Positions 1 to 6,732 of a stretch of 12,664 bases of DNA are shown in pieces. Below the pieces are notes generated by a model. The model did not search any database. It was not told where the DNA came from and worked only from the letters and a program-made list of their open reading frames with translations. This stretch comes from JBGTCY01 sp041748615 (GTDB lineage Bacteria > Bacteroidota > Bacteroidia > Chitinophagales > CAIOSU01): contig JBGTCY010000055.1 of the NCBI GenBank assembly GCA_041748615.1, forward strand, positions 1 to 12,664, written 5' to 3'. Position 1 is the stretch's first letter. Each line of letters opens with the position of its first letter. A program made the position numbers and the translations under genes.

Positions 1-469
1 TGTTGGCGACATTCATTTGAAACACATTCGGTCGCTGTTGTTCCAAAAGCGAGGCGGTTTTCCCCTGCTCCTTCGCCTGTTCATAATCCTTACGCGCTTT
101 TTCCCGCTCTTCAATTTTCGCGGTGAGAATTCTTTCGCCAATGTTCATGCGCATCGCATACACTGCCGCACGGGTTGAGCCAGGAAAAATATAGATGGCT
201 TCGAGCGCGGTTTTTCCGGAATTGACATAAACTTGTTTGACCACCACATCGGCAATCACTCCGGCAATGTTCACCTCCGCTGAGGTGCTTTTCAGCGGCA
301 GTTTATCCACTTCCGGGTTTTCGCTTTTTACAAAAAAATAGGGCGACAGTGTTTTGTCGTCACCGGGTTTATCGGCAAGCGCGGGGTTGAAAATTGCCAT
401 TAAAAGGGAGCAGAGGAGGAACAGTCTGTTCGAAAAGACCGTATAAGGAAATTGCAAGAATCGTTTCAT
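1..469 (-). CDS. Secreted VIT-domain protein (N-terminal part; gene runs off the window)
   Basis: Reading the minus strand from an ATG at 469 gives 156 codons that stay open to the window edge, so the C-terminal part is missing. Residues 1-32 form a signal peptide: a basic start (MKRF), a hydrophobic stretch FLLCSLLMAIF and an ALA cleavage site before DKPG. Residues about 60-156 match the VIT (vault protein inter-alpha-trypsin) domain, with conserved blocks such as YVNSGKTALEAIYIFP, MRMNIGERILTAKIEERE and EQQRPNVFQMNVAN. In this family VIT is normally followed by a von Willebrand factor A domain, which would lie outside the window. The product is therefore expected to be exported to the periplasm or outer surface; its function is unknown. 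An upstream in-frame ATG is ruled out because the ATG at 480 runs into a stop after four codons. The gene diverges from the ECF sigma factor gene. Confidence 0.88.
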   Translation of the reverse strand, partial: MKRFLQFPYTVFSNRLFLLCSLLMAIFNPALADKPGDDKTLSPYFFVKSENPEVDKLPLKSTSAEVNIAGVIADVVVKQVYVNSGKTALEAIYIFPGSTRAAVYAMRMNIGERILTAKIEEREKARKDYEQAKEQGKTASLLEQQRPNVFQMNVAN

Positions 470-630
470 GATGGTTTCATTTTTTAGGTTAGAAAAAAGA
501 TGATGTAATGTGGTGGAGATGCAGGCTGATTTTTTTTCCATAAATTGTACCTGCGAAAAACCCGGAAATGCAGTAAATTGGTATAAATAAATTGTCAATC
601 ATTCGTCATTCTTTCCCTATTCTATTCCTG
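470..630. promoter_or_regulatory. Divergent intergenic region with three TAAATTG motifs
   Basis: This 161-nt AT-rich gap separates the divergent VIT-protein and sigma-factor genes and should hold both promoters. On the plus strand the heptamer TAAATTG occurs three times, at 541-547, 574-580 and 588-594. It resembles the Bacteroidota -7 element (TAnnTTTG) with one T missing. I found no well-spaced -33 TTG partner for any copy, so no promoter is assigned. The repeats could also be an operator. Confidence 0.3.
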
Positions 631-1224
631 ATGTTGTTCATCAGGTCATCAAAACGCAGTCATGAAAGTGACACGGAATTGGTGTCCAAATACCGCAATT
701 CCGGTGACAATGCATATATCGGTGAATTGTTTCAGCGCTACACCCACCTTGTTTATGGCGTGTGTATGAAGTATCTCAAAAACCAGGAAGAAAGCAGGGA
801 CGCGGTGATGGATGTCTTTGAAAAAATCTTAGTTGAATTGAAACGTCACGAGGTGGAAAATTTTAAACCGTGGTTGTATTTCGTTGCGAAAAACCACTGC
901 CTGATGAAACTGCGGAAGGAAACAAGTCTCCGGACGCACCGCGATGGGTTCAAGCGCTTTTACACCGATTTTATGGAATTCGAAGACGTCTCACATCTAC
1001 TGAACGGCAAAGCGGACGACACACAGGTAGTTGATTTTCTGAAGTCAGGCGTCAATGAATTGAAAGATGAACAACGCTTTTGTATTGAACTTTTTTATTT
1101 TGATAATAAATCCTACCAGGAAGTTGCCGAGCAAACCGGCTACAGTTTGTTACAAGTGAAAAGCTTTTTACAAAACGGAAAACGCAACCTTAAAATTTAC
1201 CTTCAGCACCGGTATGGCAAGTAA
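631..1224 (+). CDS. ECF-type RNA polymerase sigma factor
   Basis: This is a 197-residue sigma-70 family protein of the extracytoplasmic-function class. Region 2 covers about residues 28-90 (GELFQRYTHLVYGVCMKYLK, then DAVMDVFEKIL and PWLYFVAKNHCLMKLRK), including the parts that bind core polymerase and the -10-like element. Region 4 covers about 142-190, with a helix-turn-helix in SYQEVAEQTGYSLLQVKSFL that would read the -35-like element. I chose the ATG at 631 because it begins directly before the family-like SSKR..ESDTELV.KYR segment. A TTG at 592 would add 13 hydrophobic residues that do not fit a cytoplasmic sigma factor. The 3' end overlaps the next gene by 11 nt, so the two are translationally coupled. 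That neighbour is probably its membrane-bound regulator. The regulon is unknown. Confidence 0.9.
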   Translation: MLFIRSSKRSHESDTELVSKYRNSGDNAYIGELFQRYTHLVYGVCMKYLKNQEESRDAVMDVFEKILVELKRHEVENFKPWLYFVAKNHCLMKLRKETSLRTHRDGFKRFYTDFMEFEDVSHLLNGKADDTQVVDFLKSGVNELKDEQRFCIELFYFDNKSYQEVAEQTGYSLLQVKSFLQNGKRNLKIYLQHRYGK

Positions 1225-2359
1225 CAGGAAAATATTGATGTTCGACTCATCGGGTTTGCTCACCAAAGAGGTGTTGCTGGGCTACGTGTATGGCGAACTT
1301 TCGCCTTCGGTGCGCGAAGAAGTGGAGCGCCACATCAAAGGCGATGCAATGTATCAGGACGTGGTGGAAGGTTTAAAAGAAATTAAAGACAAAGCGGAAG
1401 CCGAGCGTTTGATTTATTCGCTGAACGAACAAATCGCGGAACGCTCAGGCGCGGCAGCGGACACGGGAAGCATCGGCTACAATTTTTCAGAGTTCATCAG
1501 CGACTACCGTAAAGTCGCGGCTGCGCTCGTTGGTTTTTTATTACTCGCGGGCGTGGTAATCACTCTTGCATTGCTGAAAGAAAGCGGCAGCGGTGGACTT
1601 GCGAATGAACAAAAAAAACCACAGGAAGAAAAAACAATTCAGCCATCCATTGCTCAAAAAGACACAATCAATATTATAGAACAAGATAAATTCAATGGAG
1701 CGGATGCTTTGACAACGGACGATGATGAAGAGATTGTTTCCGTATTCAATGGAAACGCTTTGGCGGATTCCAAAGAAAGCAAACAAAAAGCCGCTGAAAA
1801 TGAGAAGCCCACAGTTGGAGTTGCTCCGGAAAAAATTATTACAAAAAAAGAAGCACCTGTTACTCCTTCAACTTATGCGGAAGATTTGGATGAATTTGCA
1901 ATTGTTGAAAAAGAACAAAGGTCGCTGCAAGATTCCCGTAGTGATGTAAAGGTTGAACTGAAAAGTTTGGATGAACGGATTACTACAGGCGCTTCTACTA
2001 AAAAAAGTGCGGATGATAAAAACGCGAATGTGATTCTTCAGGAAGAAGTCTTTTCACAAGCCGAAGAAATGCCGCAGTTTCCGGGTGGTGAAGCAGCGAT
2101 GCGTCAATACATCCGTACTAATTTGCAATATCCCAAAAAAGCTAAAAACAAAAACATCCAGGGAAAAGTATATCTCAACTTCACGGTGAGCAGCACCGGA
2201 AAAGTGAAGGATGTGAAAGTAGCTCAGAGCCTCGATAAAGAATTGGACGCGGAAGCTGTGCGCATCATTGAATCCATGCCATTATGGACGCCCGGAAAAC
2301 AAAACGGGATACCAGTCGCGGTGAAACAATACCTGCCGATAGAATTCAAGTTGGATTAA
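1214..2359 (+). CDS. Membrane anti-sigma-like protein with C-terminal TonB domain
   Basis: The 381-residue protein has three parts. Residues 1-100 are a cytoplasmic segment with the helical pattern of anti-sigma N-termini (LLGYVYGELSPSVREEVERHI), but without the His/Cys ligands of zinc-binding anti-sigma factors. Residues about 101-121 form one transmembrane helix (VAAALVGFLLLAGVVITLAL). A low-complexity Lys/Glu/Ala-rich linker leads to a TonB C-terminal domain at about 285-381, with PQFPGGEAAMRQYI, YPKKAKNKNIQGKVYLNFTVSSTGKV and MPLWTPGKQNG. The topology would be N-inside with the TonB domain in the periplasm. Because it overlaps the sigma gene, I infer that it holds the sigma factor and responds to a periplasmic partner. 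A role as an energy-transducing TonB is less likely because that type lacks the long N-terminal soluble segment. An internal ATG at 1238 is a possible alternative start. Confidence 0.85.
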   Translation: MASNRKILMFDSSGLLTKEVLLGYVYGELSPSVREEVERHIKGDAMYQDVVEGLKEIKDKAEAERLIYSLNEQIAERSGAAADTGSIGYNFSEFISDYRKVAAALVGFLLLAGVVITLALLKESGSGGLANEQKKPQEEKTIQPSIAQKDTINIIEQDKFNGADALTTDDDEEIVSVFNGNALADSKESKQKAAENEKPTVGVAPEKIITKKEAPVTPSTYAEDLDEFAIVEKEQRSLQDSRSDVKVELKSLDERITTGASTKKSADDKNANVILQEEVFSQAEEMPQFPGGEAAMRQYIRTNLQYPKKAKNKNIQGKVYLNFTVSSTGKVKDVKVAQSLDKELDAEAVRIIESMPLWTPGKQNGIPVAVKQYLPIEFKLD

Positions 2360-2464
2360 GCCCTTTAATTAAAAGCGGATATTTTTTATTCTTCCTTTTG
2401 AAATATTTTGTAGTTTCATTACAGAATTGATTTTTTAATTCATCATCCCGTCTGGCTATCGCTT

Positions 2465-3187
2465 ATGTCAAAGTATCTTTGGTATCAAGGAAAAGTGATT
2501 GATATTATTGATGAGACACATAATATCAAAAGATTTTTCATTCAAATTCCGGAGTTGACGAATTATGAATTTCAAGCCGGACAGTTTTTAATGCTCGATT
2601 TGCCGATTGAAAGTAAAGTAACCACAAGAATGTATTCCATCGCATCTGCGCCTGATTCGGGAAATGTCGTGGAGTTGATTATCGTACTGAATGAAACCGG
2701 CTTGGGCACGCCTTATTTGTTCCAGCATATTAAAACCGGTTCAGCGCTCACGGTTTCCAGCGCGTTGGGCAAATTTGTGTTGCCGGATGTCCTTGACAGG
2801 GATATTTGTTTCATCTGCACCGGTGTTGGCATCGCTCCCTTTCGCTCCATGTACCTGGATATTTACAGAAAAAACCTGCCCCATCAGAATTTATACATGA
2901 TTTTCGGCACCCGGCTTATAAGCGATTTGTGTTACTATGAGGAGTTGCAGGAGTTAGACAAGCAGCAAAATAGTTTTCATTATTTACCGACACTTTCAAG
3001 AGAACCGGCACCAACCTGGAGCGGTCGCAAAGGTTACGTGCATGAAGTTTACAAAGAAATTTTCAAGGAGAAACCGCCCGCATATTTTTTCCTGTGTGGC
3101 TGGAAAAACATGATTTTCGAAGCGCGGGATAATTTGGTAGCTTTGGGTTATGACCGCAAAGACATCCGATATGAATTGTACGATTAA
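2465..3187 (+). CDS. Ferredoxin-NADP+ reductase-like FAD oxidoreductase
   Basis: This 240-residue flavoprotein has the two-domain ferredoxin-NADP+ reductase fold and no fused 2Fe-2S domain. The FAD domain (about 1-105) carries the R-x-Y-S flavin motif as RMYSIAS at 55-61, and GLGTPYL at 79-85. The NAD(P) domain (about 112-240) carries CTGVGIAPFRSM at 118-129, FGTR at 147-150 and FFLCGW at 208-213. In most relatives the last motif reads CGP, so Trp213 is unusual. It should move electrons between NAD(P)H and a small carrier such as ferredoxin or flavodoxin in the cytoplasm; the direction is not evident. It lies 14 nt upstream of a DUF899 thioredoxin-like gene, probably in one transcript. The physiological partner is unknown. 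Confidence 0.86.
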   Translation: MSKYLWYQGKVIDIIDETHNIKRFFIQIPELTNYEFQAGQFLMLDLPIESKVTTRMYSIASAPDSGNVVELIIVLNETGLGTPYLFQHIKTGSALTVSSALGKFVLPDVLDRDICFICTGVGIAPFRSMYLDIYRKNLPHQNLYMIFGTRLISDLCYYEELQELDKQQNSFHYLPTLSREPAPTWSGRKGYVHEVYKEIFKEKPPAYFFLCGWKNMIFEARDNLVALGYDRKDIRYELYD

Positions 3188-3201
3188 ACTAAAAACACCT
3201 C

Positions 3202-3786
3202 ATGGAAAACTTAGAAATTATTAAACCGATTGAAACCCAAATCACTGAACTGGAAGACCAAATCCGTGAAATGAAAAAGGAACTTTCCGCCTTGCGCAAA
3301 AAAGTCAAGCCGGTTGAAATAGAAAATTATTTCCTGACCGATTTAAACGGAAATCAGGTTTCACTGCAATCATTGTTTCAGGAAAAAGAAGAGTTGCTGC
3401 TGATTTTCAACATGGGTAAAAGCTGCCGCTGGTGCACGTTGTGGGCGGATGGATTCAACGGGTTGACATCTCACCTTCAAAACCGTGTTTCTTTTGCACT
3501 TATTTCCCCTGATAATTACAAAGAAGCAAAAGAGTTTGCAACATCACGAGACTGGAAATTCAACATCTTGATCGATGCGGACAGCCCGTTTCGTGAAACA
3601 ATCGGTTTGAAATCCGAGAATGGAATTACCCCTGCCGCTGCGACATTTTCAATGGATGATTCCGGAAAAATTTATTTGCGCACCATCTCGGAATTCGGAC
3701 CGGGAGACAATTTTTGCGTGATGTACGACCTCTTAGACCTGCTTCCGAAGGGTTACAATAATTGGGCGCCACATTTTAGTTACTGA
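3202..3786 (+). CDS. DUF899 family thioredoxin-fold protein
   Basis: This 194-residue protein belongs to the DUF899 group of thioredoxin/AhpC-like proteins. Residues 1-38 form a charged heptad-like helix (ETQITELEDQIREMKKELSALRKK) that probably makes a coiled coil. The thioredoxin-like domain follows: YFLTDLNGNQVSLQSLF at about 43-59, then FNMGKSCRWCTLWADGFNG at 69-87, where Cys75 and Cys78 form a CxxC pair at the position expected of an active site. The C-terminal FGPGDNFCVMYDLLDLLP segment and the final aromatic residues fit the family. There is no signal peptide, so it is probably cytoplasmic. Its biochemical activity is not established, though a thiol-dependent reductase role is plausible. 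The preceding flavoprotein reductase may be functionally linked, but this is inferred from proximity only. Confidence 0.85.
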   Translation: MENLEIIKPIETQITELEDQIREMKKELSALRKKVKPVEIENYFLTDLNGNQVSLQSLFQEKEELLLIFNMGKSCRWCTLWADGFNGLTSHLQNRVSFALISPDNYKEAKEFATSRDWKFNILIDADSPFRETIGLKSENGITPAAATFSMDDSGKIYLRTISEFGPGDNFCVMYDLLDLLPKGYNNWAPHFSY

Positions 3787-4008
3787 AGCTGTAAGTATTG
3801 GAAGGGACAGGGGGCAAGGGACAAGTGATTAAGAATTGCCAATAAACAATAATCAATGCATGGACACCGCACAAGCAGGCTTTCGCTCAAAGCATTCGCC
3901 TCAAAGCTTGCGCGAGGAGTACTTTCCGTCCCACGACCCCCGTCCCTCGACCCTCGTCCCTTGATGAAAATGCCTTTTATTTGCAATTCAATTTAGCGAC
4001 TATTGATA
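3787..4008. repeat. Repeat-rich spacer: inverted heptamer arrays around a short core
   Basis: This spacer is built largely of 7-nt units. At 3802-3825 the units AAGGGAC, AGGGGGC, AAGGGAC and a partial AAG abut. At 3840-3860 CAATAAA, CAATAAT and CAATGCA abut. At 3928-3962 five units abut: GTCCCAC, GACCCCC, GTCCCTC, GACCCTC, GTCCCTT. The last array is the reverse complement of the first type (AAGGGAC), so the outer arrays could pair across about 100 nt. Between them lies a core at 3869-3922 that recurs, inverted and shortened, at 6675-6698. The core contains a 14-nt tandem duplication (3886-3899 and 3900-3913, 12 of 14 identical). A short reading frame on the minus strand across this region looks like a by-product of the repeats. 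Confidence 0.8.
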
Positions 4009-5454
4009 ATGACTGATGAATACGAGCCTGTAATCGGATTGGAAGTTCATGCGCGATTGCTCACGAAGAGTAAATTGTTTTGTAGCGACCCGAATGATTT
4101 TGGCAATGAACCCAACACGCTGGTGAGTCCCGTTTCTCTGGGGCATCCCGGCACACTACCGTTTTTAAATGAAGCCGTTTTGGATAAAGCGTTGATGCTG
4201 GGGCTGGCTTGCGGCTGTGAGATTGCCGGAAAAATGTATTTTGAACGAAAGAATTATTTCTACCCTGACTTGCCGAAAGGATACCAGATTTCTCAGATTC
4301 AAACACCTGTCTGTTCGGGTGGTTTTATTGAGATTGAATCCGATGGCACTGGCAAAAAAATATTTTTGAACAGGATTCATCTTGAAGAGGATGCAGGAAA
4401 AAGCATTCATGATTTTGATAAAAAATATTCGCAGATTGACCTTAACCGGGCGGGCACGCCTCTCGTGGAAATTGTGACGGAACCCTGCATTCATTCTCCC
4501 GAAGACGCTTATTTATTTTTGTCGGAATTGCGAAACATGGTGCGTTTCCTGGAAGTGTGTGACGGAAACCTGGAGGAGGGAAGTATGCGGTGTGATGCGA
4601 ATATTTCATTGAGAAAAAAAGGTGAAAAAATTTTGAACCCCAAAGTGGAAGTGAAAAATGTGAATTCACTGAGATTTTTGAAAAAAGCGATTGAATATGA
4701 AATCAACCGGCAGGCACAGGAACTGAAATCCGGCAACCGCATTGTTCCCCATACACGCAGTTTCGATGCTGAAAAAGGACTTACTTTTGCCATGCGGAGC
4801 AAAGAATCGGCTGATGATTACCGTTATTTTCCTGAGCCTGACCTCCCCCCGGTTTTTATTAGTGAAAACCGGATTTTAAATGCGAAAGAAAGAATGAGTG
4901 AATTGCCAGGAAATTTCAGAAAGCGTTTCAGAAATGAATATGGTCTCGCCCCGAAAGAAGCTTTTATCTTAACCGAAGAAAAATCAATGGCACTTTATTT
5001 CGACCAGCTTGCACAAAAGACAGGAGACGGGCGGGCTTCATCCAATTGGATGCTGACGACAGTGAAAGCCTATCTGAACCGGGAGCAAAAGGAGATGTCA
5101 GAGTTTCCGGTGGAAGTTGAAAGGCTGGCGGAACTCATCCTGCATGTGAAAAACGGAGTGGTTAGTCATTCGGCAGCATCGTCCGAAATTTTTGAAGAGC
5201 TGGTAAAAAGAAAGGATGTGTCCGCTGAAACGATAGCACGCGCGTTGAACCTTGAGCAACAGTCGGATGTTTCGATGATTGATGATTTTATTTTAAAAGC
5301 AATAGAAAAACATCCTGAAAAAGTGAAGGCCTACCGGAATGGAAAAAAAGGATTGGCGGGTTTTTTCATGGGAGAAATCATGAAAATGTCAAAAGGAAAA
5401 TTAGACCCTCAGTTGACTGAAAAATTATTGTTGGAATCATTGAATAAAAAATAA
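4009..5454 (+). CDS. gatB: Asp-tRNA(Asn)/Glu-tRNA(Gln) amidotransferase subunit B
   Basis: GatB is the tRNA-binding kinase subunit of the GatCAB complex. It activates mischarged Glu-tRNA(Gln) or Asp-tRNA(Asn) with ATP so that ammonia from GatA completes the amide. At 481 residues it is full length. Diagnostic blocks are IGLEVHARLLTKSKLFC near the N-terminus, SPVSLGHPGTLP at about 40-51, KNYFYPDLPKGYQISQ at 81-96, LEEDAGKSIH, DLNRAGTPLVEIVTEP at 144-159, EGSMRCDANISLR and DDYRYFPEPDLPPV. The helical C-terminal part (about 330-481) corresponds to the GatB/YqeY tRNA-binding region. I chose the ATG at 4009; a TTG two codons upstream is less likely. gatA and gatC are not in the window, which is common because these genes are often scattered. 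The next gene starts 4 nt after the stop, suggesting cotranscription. Confidence 0.97.
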   Translation: MTDEYEPVIGLEVHARLLTKSKLFCSDPNDFGNEPNTLVSPVSLGHPGTLPFLNEAVLDKALMLGLACGCEIAGKMYFERKNYFYPDLPKGYQISQIQTPVCSGGFIEIESDGTGKKIFLNRIHLEEDAGKSIHDFDKKYSQIDLNRAGTPLVEIVTEPCIHSPEDAYLFLSELRNMVRFLEVCDGNLEEGSMRCDANISLRKKGEKILNPKVEVKNVNSLRFLKKAIEYEINRQAQELKSGNRIVPHTRSFDAEKGLTFAMRSKESADDYRYFPEPDLPPVFISENRILNAKERMSELPGNFRKRFRNEYGLAPKEAFILTEEKSMALYFDQLAQKTGDGRASSNWMLTTVKAYLNREQKEMSEFPVEVERLAELILHVKNGVVSHSAASSEIFEELVKRKDVSAETIARALNLEQQSDVSMIDDFILKAIEKHPEKVKAYRNGKKGLAGFFMGEIMKMSKGKLDPQLTEKLLLESLNKK

Positions 5455-5458
5455 TCAC

Positions 5459-6631
5459 ATGAAATATTTAATCCGTGCAATTTTGCTTGTTTTTTTAGCC
5501 GCCTGCAACACCGCTGACAACAATCAAAACGGACAAACGCAAACCGCAAATTCAGATGAAAAGAAATCAACGAATGAGCAGCTTGCCGATGGTGATTTTT
5601 TGATTAATGGAAAAATCGCGAATGCCGCTTCCGCCAGTATTTTCTTAGATAAATATTCCATCATGCAGCGTCAGCAACAAATCGCGGCAACGCAAACAGA
5701 CGCGGAAGGTTCTTTTACGCTGAAAGGTAAGTTGAATGAAAAAGGACTTTACCTGATCAGGGTAAATCAAAACGCGAATTGGCTGTTGGTGTTGGAGGGC
5801 GGCACCATCAATTTTACCGCGGATGCTCAGGATATTTACCGCTACAAAGTTTCTGGCGCTCCCGAATCGGAGGCTTGCGCGGCTTTCATCATTACGGCTG
5901 GCGAAAATCAACTTTCCATCAATCAGCTTACAGAACAATACAACCAGGCGAGAGCATCCGGCAACATTCAAAATATGCTCAACATTCAACAGCAATACGC
6001 GGTTAAATTTCAGGAATCGCAGAACTATCTGCGCACGTTTATTGATACCACAAATTATCCGCTCCTCGCGGTGTTCGCGGCAGGTATTTTGAACACGGAA
6101 GAAAACGCGGAATACTTGGACAAGTTTGTAGAAAAGGTCAGCCAGCAATTGCCGGGTTCCGCTTATGTCGCTGAGTTAAAAGAAAAATTAGAATCCGTTA
6201 CCAAATTTGCTGCGGGCAGGGTTGCGCCTGACTTTTCATTAAAAAGTCCGAAAGGGGAGGAGATGCCGCTTTCGGCAACAAAGGGCAAAGTAGTGTTGGT
6301 TGATTTTTGGGCTTCATGGTGCCGTCCGTGCCGGGTTGAAAATCCGAATGTGGTGCGGTTGTATGACAAATATAAAAGCAAAGGATTCGAAGTCTATAGC
6401 GTATCCTTAGACCAGAACATGCAGAAATGGGTGGATGCGATTAAGCAGGATAATCTGAAATGGAAACATCACGGCAGCAATTTGCTGGGCTGGCAATGTC
6501 CTGTTGCGAAAATGTATGAAGTCAGTTCTATTCCCAATACTTATCTTTTAGACAAGGAAGGAAAAATCATCGCCCGCAATTTGCGGGGCGAAGAGCTGGA
6601 AGCAAAACTCAAAGAGATATTCGGCTCGTGA
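5459..6631 (+). CDS. TlpA-like disulfide reductase lipoprotein with DUF4369 domain
   Basis: The 390-residue product begins with a lipoprotein signal, MKYLIRAILLVFLAAC, with the lipidated cysteine at residue 16, so it is anchored in the cell envelope. Residues about 44-135 match the DUF4369 beta-rich domain common at the N-terminus of Bacteroidota TlpA proteins. A helical linker follows (about 136-250). The thioredoxin-fold domain covers about 254-390, with APDFSL, VVLVDFWASWCRPC (active-site Cys288 and Cys291 in a CRPC motif) and the cis-proline region SSIPNTYLLD at 357-365. The likely role is thiol reduction of envelope proteins, such as cytochrome c maturation substrates or oxidised partners; the exact client is unknown. 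The link to gatB is probably positional rather than functional. Confidence 0.92.
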   Translation: MKYLIRAILLVFLAACNTADNNQNGQTQTANSDEKKSTNEQLADGDFLINGKIANAASASIFLDKYSIMQRQQQIAATQTDAEGSFTLKGKLNEKGLYLIRVNQNANWLLVLEGGTINFTADAQDIYRYKVSGAPESEACAAFIITAGENQLSINQLTEQYNQARASGNIQNMLNIQQQYAVKFQESQNYLRTFIDTTNYPLLAVFAAGILNTEENAEYLDKFVEKVSQQLPGSAYVAELKEKLESVTKFAAGRVAPDFSLKSPKGEEMPLSATKGKVVLVDFWASWCRPCRVENPNVVRLYDKYKSKGFEVYSVSLDQNMQKWVDAIKQDNLKWKHHGSNLLGWQCPVAKMYEVSSIPNTYLLDKEGKIIARNLRGEELEAKLKEIFGS

Positions 6632-6732
6632 TGTTTTTAAAGTCTAAAGTTTAAAGCAAAGTCTAACATCTCCGGTACTCACGCAAGCCTGCTTGTGCTG
6701 TGCGACTGTCTGAAGTCTATCATCTATAAATC
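6632..6732. repeat. Spacer with AAAGTCT heptamers and a shortened inverted core repeat
   Basis: This gap lies between convergent genes. At 6639-6667 the run AAAGTCT, AAAGTTT, AAAGC, AAAGTCT shows degenerate heptamer structure. At 6675-6698 is a 24-nt segment whose reverse complement matches the core of the spacer at 3869-3922: GCACAAGCAGGCTT, then GCG, then GAGTAC. It lacks 27 nt between the two GCTT motifs and has a 3-nt indel. Another AAGTCTA-like unit follows at 6713-6719. No convincing GC-rich terminator hairpin with a T tract is visible between the convergent genes. Confidence 0.72.

Noticed and set aside
592..630. A TTG start at 592 extending the sigma factor by 13 residues
   Set aside because: The added residues (SIIRHSFPILFL) are hydrophobic and unlike ECF sigma N-termini; the ATG at 631 fits the family length.
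2360..2400. The palindrome TTTAATTAAA after the TonB-domain gene as a terminator
   Set aside because: The stem is entirely A/T, too weak for an intrinsic terminator, and the following T run is separated from it.
3802..3962. A CRISPR array in the repeat spacer
   Set aside because: Units are 7 nt, abutting and degenerate, with no regular spacers and no cas genes.
3780..3986. A 68-codon minus-strand frame in the repeat spacer
   Set aside because: Its translation follows the heptamer repeats and resembles no protein; most likely a by-product of repeat composition.
5645..6148. A 167-codon minus-strand frame inside the TlpA gene
   Set aside because: It lies wholly opposite a well-supported coding sequence and shows no domain or composition of a real protein.
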